NCBI GenBank assembly: GCA_049511415.1
Contig: JBEKYC010000085.1
Location: 1-27,369 of the forward strand
Reading direction: 5' to 3'
DNA: 27,369 nucleotides
Source: Bog-159 sp049511415
GTDB taxonomy: Bacteria; Acidobacteriota; Terriglobia; Bryobacterales; Bryobacteraceae
Shown: positions 1 to 6,865 of the stretch, piece after piece
Position numbering within the stretch: the first letter of the stretch is position 1
Layout of the letters: each line of letters begins with the position of its first letter
Notes under the pieces: generated by a model
The model's input: the letters and a program-made list of their open reading frames with translations, nothing else
What the model was told of the DNA's origin: nothing
The model's database searches: none
Translations under genes and position numbers: made by a program

Positions 1-2
1 GG

Positions 3-472
3 AGCGGTACAGCGGATAAAGAGATTGTGCTTGGCATGGTAGAGCGGGGCGGCAACGTGCGGACGCTGCACATTCAGGGCGCGGGAAGCCAGAACTCCAG
101 AAACGCATCAGAGAGCACGTTGAGGCTGGTGCGGCTATCTTCACCGATGAGTTGGATTCCTATGACGGCCTTGCTCCCGAGTTTAAGCATGAAGTCATCA
201 ACCATGACGTTGAGTACGTGAACGGGAACGCGCACACTAACACAATAGACAACTACTGGGCGCTTCTGAAGCGGGCGCTCAAGGGAACCTACGTTAGTGT
301 TGAGCCGTTCCATCTGTTTCGGTACCTGGACGAACAATCCTTTCGATTCAATAATCGCCTGCCAATGTCTGACTCCGATAGATTTAGCTACTTGGTCCGC
401 AAGATCACTGGCAAGCGCCTCACTTACAAAGAACTGACCGGCAAGACCGGCGATGCGACGCCTGCCAACTAG
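3..472 (+). pseudogene. IS1595-family (ISXO2-like) transposase, 3' part, frameshifted
   Basis: This is the C-terminal part of a DDE transposase of the IS1595/ISXO2 type, cut at its 5' end by the window edge. One frame (starting at base 3) reads LGMVERGGNVRTLHI. The reading then moves to another frame at about 80-86, where it resumes with KPELQKRIREHVEAGA, IFTDELDSYDGL, YVNGNAHTNTIDNYW and VEPFHLFRYLDEQSFRFNNR. These motifs are characteristic of the family, including the late catalytic-region block that ends in FRFNNR. The single-base frame change means no full transposase is made from this copy unless it uses programmed frameshifting, which is not typical for the family. The stop codon runs into ggacactacc, which may belong to the right terminal inverted repeat. 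The left end is outside the window, so this could not be tested. Confidence 0.85.
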
Positions 473-534
473 GACACTACCACGCGGCCCGAAGAAGCGA
501 TGAGCCCTGAACGATTGAGTGCGTTAAAATATGC

Positions 535-690
535 ATGAAGGAAGATTGCTACATGCCGCCACGACCCGATCCTCAACCGCAGCCCACCCCGCAAACCCCA
601 CCGCAGCAGACGCCGCCGCCCGACAGGAGGGGGGATAGACCCGCGCCGCCCCAGCCTCCGCCGGATGAGAGATTCAAAAAAGGCGCATAG
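535..690 (+). CDS. possible small proline-rich protein
   Basis: A 51-codon frame starts at ATG 535, with a second in-frame ATG at 553 preceded by a GAAG-type ribosome site. The peptide is dominated by Pro, Gln and charged residues (for example PQPQPTPQTPPQQTPPP) and ends in DERFKKGA. It runs into the 3' end of the convergent gene ending at 674, overlapping it by 17 nt. Nothing in it indicates a function. Low-complexity composition makes chance possible in G+C-rich DNA, but the region holds no other gene and the frame stays open exactly across it. The call is tentative. Confidence 0.25.
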   Translation: MKEDCYMPPRPDPQPQPTPQTPPQQTPPPDRRGDRPAPPQPPPDERFKKGA

Positions 691-1162
691 AGAGTGTTGC
701 CACATTACAGAGGAAGGCGACCACTGTGCAGTAGAACGCCCAGGACATGATCCTTGTCTTCTGGCGATTAACCTTAGCGTTGAACGTGATCCTCTCCTTC
801 GCCTTGGACAGCCTGGCATTGGCGACCTGCCGCTCGATCTTCGGCTCAACATCCTCGCTGTCCCCATAAAATTCCGTCAGCTCCGAAATCCATGCATCGT
901 ACCCGTCCGGCGCGGTTTCCCTGATATAGTCGCGTGGCCAGAGTTCAATTGCCGACAAGACACCCCCGAGCAGCAGCGATGCAATCGAAACAATCTGCGC
1001 CATTGCTTGGGTCAGCGTCAAAGTCGGAGAAATGAGCGCACCAGATTGAATCGCCAGAAACGTGAGTGAAGCAAGGATGAGTCCCGTCTTAATGTCGAGC
1101 GTATCTCCCAGAGCGAACTCTGCGCGATCTCGTTCATATATGTAGCCGGACAAATCTGTCAT
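674..1162 (-). CDS. hypothetical membrane protein with three predicted helices
   Basis: The 162-aa product has a short acidic N terminus, two closely spaced hydrophobic stretches at roughly residues 25-46 and 52-72, a charged cytoplasmic-looking middle (about 75-138) and a last hydrophobic helix at about 142-160. The stretch RAEFALGDTLDIKTGLILAS just before and into the first helix resembles the entry to small membrane effector or scaffold domains, such as those of nucleotide-signalling defence systems. I see no catalytic motif, and that resemblance is only inference. The gene overlaps the upstream 65-aa gene by 4 nt (ATGA type), so the two are translationally coupled in a three-gene minus-strand operon. 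Family not recognised. Confidence 0.65.
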   Translation of the reverse strand: MTDLSGYIYERDRAEFALGDTLDIKTGLILASLTFLAIQSGALISPTLTLTQAMAQIVSIASLLLGGVLSAIELWPRDYIRETAPDGYDAWISELTEFYGDSEDVEPKIERQVANARLSKAKERITFNAKVNRQKTRIMSWAFYCTVVAFLCNVATLSMRLF

Positions 1163-1356
1163 TTAGGCGACTCCCTTCCTGTGGTTGCATTTTCATTCCT
1201 GCCGTCCTTCCGCTTCGGCCCGCGTCTATGCGGATTCGCCAAAGACTGCTTTTTGTATTCGGCCTCGCGCCGCATAATCTCAGCGTGCGGCACGGATAGC
1301 ACCTTGCGCACGAGCGCATCGAATCTCTGGAATTCTTCCGTTCCCTTGGTGCTCAT
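1159..1356 (-). CDS. small conserved-looking protein (65 aa)
   Basis: I chose ATG 1356, giving a product that begins MSTKGTEEFQRFDALVRKVL. An upstream in-frame start at 1392 would lie inside the preceding gene. The peptide carries a short amphipathic helix followed by VPHAEIMRREAEYKK and a basic tail (RRGPKRKDGRN). Tiny proteins with this kind of FDxLVRKVLxVPxxEI...RE signature recur as hypothetical proteins in Acidobacteria and other phyla. The role is unknown. Placement is tight: 2 nt after the stop of the upstream 214-aa membrane gene and 4-nt overlap with the next gene, so it is very likely cotranscribed with both. Confidence 0.6.
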   Translation of the reverse strand: MSTKGTEEFQRFDALVRKVLSVPHAEIMRREAEYKKQSLANPHRRGPKRKDGRNENATTGRESPK

Positions 1357-1358
1357 GT

Positions 1359-2003
1359 TTATCCTCGCAGTCCAGTTATGTAATCCTTGCAATCGCGTAT
1401 AGTCTCACCGTACTTATTGGAGATAGCCTTCGCGTGGGCTTTCCAAAAAGCGTCCACGTCCGCTGAGTCCATCGACTCCATGGATGGCTGTTTGGTCATC
1501 GGAGATCCGAAGTAATTAGCCGAGCACTCGTAAACGTGGTGCCTGTACGCTTTGTATCTCTCCAGGAATCCCTCCAGACCGCGCAACGCACCGACTGCCA
1601 AGTGGCCCCGAATTGCCTCTTCTGTGGCCATTTGGCTAAAGTCGTGTCGCAGGCGCTCCGCCTCTTCTGCGAGCAATTGCATCTTTCCGGCGAATATAAA
1701 GGTAGACTCCGAAGTTTTCAGGTATCGCTCCGCCGTAAGGCGGCTGTCCCTTTCCCTGTAGAAACGGGCCTGTGTGTTAGTGAAGCGGTTGAGGCCATAA
1801 CAGGACAACACGAAAGCAACGATTGACAGGGCTTGGGGCCACAGCGCAATAATTCCCATCATGCCATGCCCTCCGGTGGCATCGGGCACCGTCGGGAAGC
1901 GCCAACCGGCCACCATGAGCGGCACGCCAACCATGACAGCAATGAACGTATAAGGTTCTGTGGTTTTCCATGTCGCGCACTTGAGGAGAGCCTTGAGTTC
2001 CAT
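1359..2003 (-). CDS. hypothetical two-helix membrane protein with cytoplasmic helical domain
   Basis: The 214-aa product starts MELKALLKCATWKTTEPYTF. Two hydrophobic helices are visible at about 18-35 and 50-70, followed by a long charged and mostly helical region (about 72-214) with runs such as ERYLKTSESTFIFAGKMQLL and LAEEAERLRHDFSQMATEEA that may form a coiled coil. No enzymatic motif is recognised. It is the first gene of a three-gene operon reading toward base 674. A divergent small membrane-protein gene begins about 80 nt upstream, so the two probably share a promoter region. It belongs to the accessory island next to the IS1595 remnant. Family not recognised. Confidence 0.65.
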   Translation of the reverse strand: MELKALLKCATWKTTEPYTFIAVMVGVPLMVAGWRFPTVPDATGGHGMMGIIALWPQALSIVAFVLSCYGLNRFTNTQARFYRERDSRLTAERYLKTSESTFIFAGKMQLLAEEAERLRHDFSQMATEEAIRGHLAVGALRGLEGFLERYKAYRHHVYECSANYFGSPMTKQPSMESMDSADVDAFWKAHAKAISNKYGETIRDCKDYITGLRG

Positions 2004-2084
2004 GCCCGCACCCTAGCATGGGGTTCCCGTGGGGCGCAAGCCTGTAACAAGATGGGTGCGCGTCGTGTTAAATTCTTGTGCGAA

Positions 2085-2324
2085 ATGAGCAACATCAAAT
2101 CTCCTGGGGCGTCCATCGCCCTGTGGATTACTGGCGGAATTTTTATCGCCGTTGGGCTGATTTGCGTGGTCGCGGCCGTCAACGAACACGATAGTAGTTC
2201 CATCACAATGGATCTCGCTTTCGCGGTCGTAGGACTTTCGTCTGGGTTCGCATTCCTTGGCATCGGAAGCATTCTAGATAGACTGCACCGGATTGAGATG
2301 CGCCTGCGGGGGACTCCGCACTGA
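2085..2324 (+). CDS. small hypothetical membrane protein (79 aa, two helices)
   Basis: I chose ATG 2085, which gives MSNIKSPGASIALWITGGIF and places the first hydrophobic helix directly after a short polar N terminus. The frame is open far upstream, but that part would overlap the divergent gene on the other strand. Two helices are evident, about residues 9-31 and 43-63, separated by a polar loop (NEHDSSSITMD). The tail is basic (RLHRIEMRLRG). Such small two-helix proteins can be holin-like, toxin-like or accessory membrane proteins, and nothing here separates these. It converges on the HEPN-like gene with only 10 nt between the two stops. Confidence 0.5.
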   Translation: MSNIKSPGASIALWITGGIFIAVGLICVVAAVNEHDSSSITMDLAFAVVGLSSGFAFLGIGSILDRLHRIEMRLRGTPH

Positions 2325-2334
2325 CCGGGCTTCG

Positions 2335-3156
2335 TCACGGACGCCTCCATATCTTGGGGGTCCGCTTGCGCTCCCCGATTTTGGTAGAGAGCACCCGCAG
2401 AAAATCCACCGCATGAGTCAAGGCGCTGTGCGCTTCGTCGCGGTCAAACCTATCACGGGAATGCATGGCCGGATTTCGGAACTTGTTTTTGAAAGCACGG
2501 AACTCCATCATCGCGCCGTGGTAGAAATCAAACTGGGATTCCCGTGCTGCCGTCTGCGGATAATTCATAATTTCCGTTTCGGCCTTTTCTAGTTCCCTGA
2601 TGATCGTTTCCCAGGTGGCAAATTCCAGCGGACGACTCTTGGGAACTTTTATCCCTCTGTCTCGCGCCAATGCGCGCAGACCGATTTCGGCGGCACGCAT
2701 TGCGTGAAAGACGCAAGCGGTAGGGCATTCTACAGATAGACAGCTTGCCGCCTCAGTCAGGTCATAAATGGCAGAAGGGAATGCCGCCCTCAGGTCAGCA
2801 AACAACCCCGCGTTATCGGCATACCTAACGCGGTCATTTTGCACCGCAATGACCCTGAATGTGCGCAGCGCCCTGGTTACCGCACTCTCGATGCGCCTTG
2901 TGATTTCCACTAGCGCGGCGACGTTTAGGTCGTAATTGATCCCCTTGTATGTTTCGTGGACATCCTCGGCGGCATCATTGAACCCATTGTCGATACAGAC
3001 CTGCCAGAGATCCTTAACGATAGACCGCAGATCGTCAATGCTGGAGTCCACCCAGACCTGCCCGCCGTCATCCTTGGCGGCATCGGAGCATTGAGTGCTG
3101 TAGGCGGCCAATCTTTGCAAGCATTCGGCCAGCCGTTGAACATTGAACAGGTCCAT
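2335..3156 (-). CDS. HEPN-like protein with RNxxxH motif
   Basis: The product is an all-helical cytosolic protein of 273 aa from ATG 3156, or 293 aa from a TTG at 3216. Numbered from the TTG, the C-terminal part contains FRNPAMHSRD with R247, N248 and H252. This is the R-N-x3-H form of the Rx4-6H motif of HEPN ribonucleases. The preceding helices (CPTACVFHAMRAAEIGLRAL, then TWETIIRELEKAE) match the general layout of DUF4145/HEPN-type proteins. HEPN domains are commonly RNases in toxin-antitoxin, abortive-infection and CRISPR effectors. That it cuts RNA here is inference. No nucleotidyltransferase partner (MNT) lies beside it. I prefer ATG 3156 because the TTG falls inside a palindrome. Neither start has a strong ribosome site. 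Confidence 0.6.
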   Translation of the reverse strand: MDLFNVQRLAECLQRLAAYSTQCSDAAKDDGGQVWVDSSIDDLRSIVKDLWQVCIDNGFNDAAEDVHETYKGINYDLNVAALVEITRRIESAVTRALRTFRVIAVQNDRVRYADNAGLFADLRAAFPSAIYDLTEAASCLSVECPTACVFHAMRAAEIGLRALARDRGIKVPKSRPLEFATWETIIRELEKAETEIMNYPQTAARESQFDFYHGAMMEFRAFKNKFRNPAMHSRDRFDRDEAHSALTHAVDFLRVLSTKIGERKRTPKIWRRP

Positions 3157-3197
3157 AAGGTCTAGAAGGCTCGACAGCCTACGGCCATCGTGGCACA

Positions 3198-3214
3198 GAC
3201 TATTTGGAATAGTC
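3198..3214. promoter_or_regulatory. palindrome, candidate operator
   Basis: A perfect inverted repeat, gactatt-tgg-aatagtc, has 7-bp arms and a 3-nt centre. It lies 42 nt upstream of the preferred start of the HEPN-like gene and just after a TATACT hexamer (minus strand, about 3217-3222) that could be its -10. A repressor site is plausible. There is no T-tract, so it is not a good terminator. Confidence 0.3.
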
Positions 3215-3644
3215 AAGTATATTTTTGCCCAAACTTGTACGGTCCAATCGTGTCGGGAATGGCCAATAACCGACTGGCGCGCTTCGGCCCGTGGTCCGGC
3301 GCGTCGATGCCGACGACGATGATAGGCTCAACATTGTGCTCGGCGATGAGCCGCGTCAGCGTCTCGTCCACCCTCCACCCGTTCGGGACGCCCGCCGCGC
3401 ACCCACCGAAGAGGTGCTGCCCGTCGAACATGTACAGCACGGCGTAGTTCCGCCGAGCGTTCGCCACTTCGTGATAGCCCGGCGGCAGCCATACGCGGAG
3501 CGTCTGCGGAGACGGAAAGAGCTGGCTCTGGAAGCGCTCGATCCGAAGTTCGCCGGTGACGGTGGAATAGCACGGAGCCTTCTGCGCCATTGCAACAGAA
3601 AACGGCAGCATCATCATAGTCAGCACAGCGGATCTTAACGGCAT
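3213..3644 (-). pseudogene. secreted alpha/beta-hydrolase (esterase D-like), 3' truncated
   Basis: The 143-codon frame starts with a clear signal peptide (MPLRSAVLTMMMLPFSVAMA, cleavage before QK). It then carries the beginning of a putative-esterase fold: LRVWLPPGYHE, YAVLYMFDGQHLF and VEPIIVVGIDAPDHGPKRAS. Family members are usually about 270-300 residues and have the GxSxG nucleophile in the second half. Here the similarity stops near IGPYKF (about base 3230) and the frame ends at TGA 3213, so the catalytic serine, acid and histidine are all missing. The break coincides with the edge of the accessory island, so insertion or deletion at that point is the likely cause. It lies 36 nt downstream of aqpZ on the same strand. 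Confidence 0.75.
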
Positions 3645-3680
3645 GCGGACTCGATACAGCGTGTGGTTTGCGAGGCGCGA

Positions 3681-4400
3681 CTAGGCGTGCGCGGACCGGC
3701 TGGCGGGGGCTTCTTCGGCGGCCAGCCAGGAATAGGCGAAGCCGGCGACGGCGCCGCCGACGATGGGCATCACCCAGAAGAGCCAGAGCTGCTGCAAGGC
3801 CCAACCTCCGGCGACCACGGCGGGGCCGGTGCTGCGGGCCGGATTCACGGAGAGGTTCGTGACGGGGATGCCGATCAGGTGGATGAGCGTCAGGCCCAGG
3901 CCGATGGCGATTCCTGCAAAGCCCGCCGGGGCGCGCTTATCGGTGGCTCCCAGAATGATGATGAGGAACATGAAGGTGAGAACGGCCTCGGCCAGCAGGC
4001 AGGATTCCATGTTATATAGACCGGGCGAATGCTCGCCGTAGCCATTGGAAGCGAAGCCGCCGGGGACGAAGCCGGGCTTGCCGCTGGCGATGGCGAACAG
4101 CACGCCGCTGGCTACGATGGCGCCCAGGACCTGGACGGCGATGTAGGCCAGCACATTGCTCCAGGGGAATCGCTTGGCGGCGGCCAGCCCGATGGTGACG
4201 GCGGGATTGAAATGGCCGCCGGAGATGGGTCCGAGGGCGTAGACGCCGGTCAGGACGGTGAGGCCAAAGGCCAGGGCTACGCCCAGGAATCCGATGCCTA
4301 ATTGCGGGAATGCGGCGTCCAGAACGGCTGCGCCGCAACCGCCAAAAACCAGCCAGAACGTTCCGAGAAATTCAGCGCTTAAGCGCTTCATTAACGACAT
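3681..4400 (-). CDS. aqpZ: aquaporin Z-type water channel
   Basis: This is a six-helix MIP-family channel of 239 aa, close to the usual length for AqpZ. The two half-helix motifs are present: GGHFNPAVT (NPA at 65-67) and SVNPARS (NPAR at 186-189). His174 and Arg189 fit the narrow selectivity filter of water-specific aquaporins. Position 183 is Leu (TNLSVNPAR), where E. coli AqpZ as I recall it has Thr. The C terminus is short and Ala/Ser-rich. It sits in the inner membrane and should pass water along osmotic gradients. It is followed on the same strand by the broken esterase gene. A glycerol facilitator is less likely given the short loops and the His in the filter. Confidence 0.95.
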   Translation of the reverse strand: MSLMKRLSAEFLGTFWLVFGGCGAAVLDAAFPQLGIGFLGVALAFGLTVLTGVYALGPISGGHFNPAVTIGLAAAKRFPWSNVLAYIAVQVLGAIVASGVLFAIASGKPGFVPGGFASNGYGEHSPGLYNMESCLLAEAVLTFMFLIIILGATDKRAPAGFAGIAIGLGLTLIHLIGIPVTNLSVNPARSTGPAVVAGGWALQQLWLFWVMPIVGGAVAGFAYSWLAAEEAPASRSAHA

Positions 4401-4436
4401 ATGGTTGCCTCCCGAGGAGACCCATCATCGCACACA

Positions 4437-4690
4437 TCACGGCCCGCGCGGCAAGCTTTTTTTAGGCGATTGTGTCGTAGGTTCCGGCTGCGGGGCGATC
4501 TTGCGGCGCCAGAAGAAGTAGAAGGGAATGCCCAGCAGGGTGATACCTACGGCAATGAGAGAGGGCTTGGGCTGGTTGATGAGCGCGTCGCCCATGAACC
4601 AGAGGGATGCCGGAAGGAACACCCACAGTGTAGGGATAGCCCCGCATGCGACAAGGCGGGGCGCGTCGGGGGGTTGGCCCGCCGTTCGGC
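4437..4690 (-). pseudogene. C-terminal remnant of an APC-family permease
   Basis: Only the last ~55 codons of an amino-acid permease remain, reading ASLWFMGDALINQPKPSLIA, then GITLLGIPFYFFWRRK, followed by an unrelated proline-rich tail. The same residues close the intact permease ending at 5554. At the DNA level the two copies align over about 170 bp, with scattered differences and a 2-nt deletion (agcgtgtagg versus agtgtagg), which puts the upstream part of the remnant out of frame. No start region or transmembrane core is left. This is a decayed duplicate, not a gene. Confidence 0.8.
4501..4672. repeat. diverged direct repeat, copy 1 (permease remnant)
   Basis: This stretch matches 5576-5750 in the same orientation along about 170 bp. 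The longest identical block covers cttgggctggttgatgagcg and onward to gggatgc. It marks an old duplication of the permease 3' end. Confidence 0.85.
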
Positions 4691-4935
4691 ATAATCGTTT
4701 ATTCGGGAATAACATTTAGAATCATGGATGGCTACGCTACCAATGCACAGACGTCATCCAAGGAATGTATGGTCTGCGCCGGCCGCCAGACTTTGGCTTT
4801 CCCGCAAGCGATTGACAACACGAGGGATGAAGCTTCACAATCGAGTGGCGCACACCGTGCTCGTCAAGTGAACGGCGCGGCAAAGCCGTGATGGCTGAAC
4901 CGCCGCAAAGCCGTTCAAATTCGTTAAGAGGTGTT

Positions 4936-5466
4936 GTGAAGAGAGAATTAGCTATGGCCGCGATGCCCACTGCGGCTGTTTCCTGCGCCGGGCCGCTGGC
5001 CGCCGCTCAAGACGCCAAGCCGTTGCGCATCGGCGTCTTCGATTCGCGGGCCGTGGCACTCGCCTATGGAAACTCGGACGAGTTCCGACGGATCGTACAA
5101 GGCATGCGCGCCGATTACGACACCGCGAAGGCCGCCAACAACGACAGCCGCGCGAAGGAACTGGAGACGGAAGGCCAATGGTCGCAGATCCGGCTGCAGC
5201 AACAAACGTTTTCGACCGGTCCTGTGGGCGGCATACTCGCGAAAGTGAAAGACAAGCTGCCGGCGATCGCCGCCCAAGCGGGGGTCTCGCTGATCGTATC
5301 GAAATGGGAAGTGCAATTCCAAACCACGGGCGTCGAGACCGTGGATGTCACGCTGCCGATCGTCAAGCTGTTCCATCCGAGCGACAGGGTCCTGGCGTGG
5401 ATCGCGCAGATGGAAACCCAGGACCCGATTTCGTTTGAGAACCTGCCTCTGGACCCGAAGATGTGA
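4936..5466 (+). CDS. small exported protein of unknown function (OmpH/Skp-like beginning)
   Basis: I chose GTG 4936 because it follows AAGAGG and yields a plausible signal peptide (MKRELAMAAMPTAAVSCAGP, cleavage near AAA-QD). ATG 4954 is the alternative. The mature part begins LRIGVFDSRAVALAYGNSDE, which resembles the opening beta strand of OmpH/Skp-type periplasmic proteins (IGVVDxxRV). A charged helical stretch (ADYDTAKAANNDSRAKELE) follows, then AGVSLIVSKWEVQFQTTGVE and VDVTLPIVKLF. The resemblance to periplasmic chaperones is weak and may be only architectural. It stands alone between the permease remnant and the convergent intact permease. The stop is followed by a strong hairpin. Confidence 0.65.
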   Translation: MKRELAMAAMPTAAVSCAGPLAAAQDAKPLRIGVFDSRAVALAYGNSDEFRRIVQGMRADYDTAKAANNDSRAKELETEGQWSQIRLQQQTFSTGPVGGILAKVKDKLPAIAAQAGVSLIVSKWEVQFQTTGVETVDVTLPIVKLFHPSDRVLAWIAQMETQDPISFENLPLDPKM

Positions 5467-5516
5467 TCATACTGTCAGATATCGATGCGCCGGGCGCGAT
5501 ACGCTCGGGCGTCGCT

Positions 5517-5546
5517 GGGCAGACCACGAACAACGATGGTCTGCCC
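5517..5546. terminator. hairpin between convergent genes
   Basis: A perfect 10-bp stem (gggcagacca / tggtctgccc) with a 10-nt loop lies between the plus-strand exported-protein gene and the minus-strand permease. There is no clear T-run on either side, so it may act as a bidirectional, Rho-assisted or transcript-stabilising hairpin. Confidence 0.5.
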
Positions 5547-5553
5547 CACGGAT

Positions 5554-6858
5554 TCAGAAACCGCCAAAAACCAGCTTGCGGCGCCAGAAGAAATAGAAGG
5601 GGATGCCCAGCAGAGTCATGCCAAAGGCGATCAGGGACGGCTTGGGCTGGTTGATGAGCGCGTCGCCCATGAACCAGAGGGATGCGAGGAGGAACGCCCA
5701 GAGCGTGTAGGGATAGCCCCACATGCGGTAGGGGCGGGGCGCGTCGGGGGCGCGGCGGCGCAATACCCAGACGGCTACGACGCTCAAGGTATAGAAGAGC
5801 CAGGCGGAGAGGATGGCGTAAGCGAACAGGGCCTGGTAGGAGCCGGTGAGGATCAACCCGCAGGTCCAGACGGCTTGGGCGGCGATAGCGAAACCGGGCG
5901 TGCGGAAGCGGGGATGCATGCGGCCGAAGCGGGCGAAGAACAGACCGTCCTGGGCCTGCGCGAAGGGAATGCGCGCGCCGGTGAGGATGTTGCCGTTGAT
6001 GGCGCCGATGATGGAGAGTAGCACGACGACGGAGAGAATAGGGCCGCCCATGGGGCCCATGGCGCGGGCGGCGACTTCCGCGCCGACGCGCTCGGTGTGG
6101 GCGATCACGGCGACGGGGAGCAGGCGCAGGTAGGCCAGGTTCGCGCCTACATATAAAGCGATCACCAGAGTCATGCCGAGCGCCAGGGCGCGGGGCAGAT
6201 TGCGCTGCGGGTCCTTTAGCTCACCGGCCACGAAGCTGACGTAGCTCCAACCGTTGTAGGCCATGAGGCACGCGGATACGGCCAGTCCGATGCCACTATA
6301 GGAGAGCGCCAATGCGGGGCCGGGCGCGGAGGAAGCGCGCGGCGCGTGGGCGGCCGCGCCGATCAGCAAAAGGATGCCGCCGATTTTCAGCGAAGTGAAG
6401 ATGCGCTGGATCCATGCGCCTTCCTTGATACCGAGATAATTCGCGGCGGAGAGCACGGTGACGAGGGAGATGGCTACAGCCAACTGACCGCGCGGCGAGA
6501 GGCGGACGAAGGCGCCTAGGTATATGGAGAATCCCACGGCGAGAAAAGCGACGCCTCCGGGAACCACGGCGAACATGCCGACCCAACCGCCGAGGAACCC
6601 ACAGCATCCGCCGAAGGCTTCGCGGAGGTAGATATACTGGCCGCCGGTGGCCGGCATCATGGCGCCAAGCTCGGCGTAGGCCAGCGCGCCGCAATAGGAC
6701 AGCGCTCCGGCGGCGAGCCATACGGCGATGATTGCGGAGCCGGAGGGCAGGCTCTGCGCGATTACGTTAGGCAGCAGAAAGATGCCCACGCCGATCACGA
6801 TGCCGATGACGATCAGGGTGGCGTCAAGCAGCCCGAGGCGGCGTGGGAGTTGATCCAC
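5554..6858 (-). CDS. APC-superfamily amino-acid permease
   Basis: The 434-aa inner-membrane protein has about twelve hydrophobic segments. Its first helix carries the family's unwound-helix motif (GIVIGVGIFLLP, residues about 18-29), and later come GALSYCGALAYAELGAMMPATG and YNGWSYVSFVAGELKDPQRN. These are typical of the LAT/APC group of amino-acid and polyamine exchangers or symporters. Substrate cannot be told from sequence alone. The C terminus ends in ITLLGIPFYFFWRRK-like residues shared with the decayed copy upstream. It starts 7 nt after the stop of the M28 peptidase gene on the same strand, so uptake of amino acids released by the exported peptidase is a reasonable inference. Confidence 0.92.
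   Translation of the reverse strand: MDQLPRRLGLLDATLIVIGIVIGVGIFLLPNVIAQSLPSGSAIIAVWLAAGALSYCGALAYAELGAMMPATGGQYIYLREAFGGCCGFLGGWVGMFAVVPGGVAFLAVGFSIYLGAFVRLSPRGQLAVAISLVTVLSAANYLGIKEGAWIQRIFTSLKIGGILLLIGAAAHAPRASSAPGPALALSYSGIGLAVSACLMAYNGWSYVSFVAGELKDPQRNLPRALALGMTLVIALYVGANLAYLRLLPVAVIAHTERVGAEVAARAMGPMGGPILSVVVLLSIIGAINGNILTGARIPFAQAQDGLFFARFGRMHPRFRTPGFAIAAQAVWTCGLILTGSYQALFAYAILSAWLFYTLSVVAVWVLRRRAPDAPRPYRMWGYPYTLWAFLLASLWFMGDALINQPKPSLIAFGMTLLGIPFYFFWRRKLVFGGF
5576..5750. repeat. diverged direct repeat, copy 2 (3' end of intact permease)
   Basis: This is the partner of 4501-4672 and lies inside the intact permease gene. It keeps the open frame, which identifies it as the functional copy. 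Confidence 0.85.
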
Positions 6859-6865
6859 GAAGCAA

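Noticed and set aside
5485..6021. Long plus-strand frame opposite the permease
   Set aside because: Its product is a shadow of the antisense permease, rich in Gly/Ala/Arg, without any motif or start signal.
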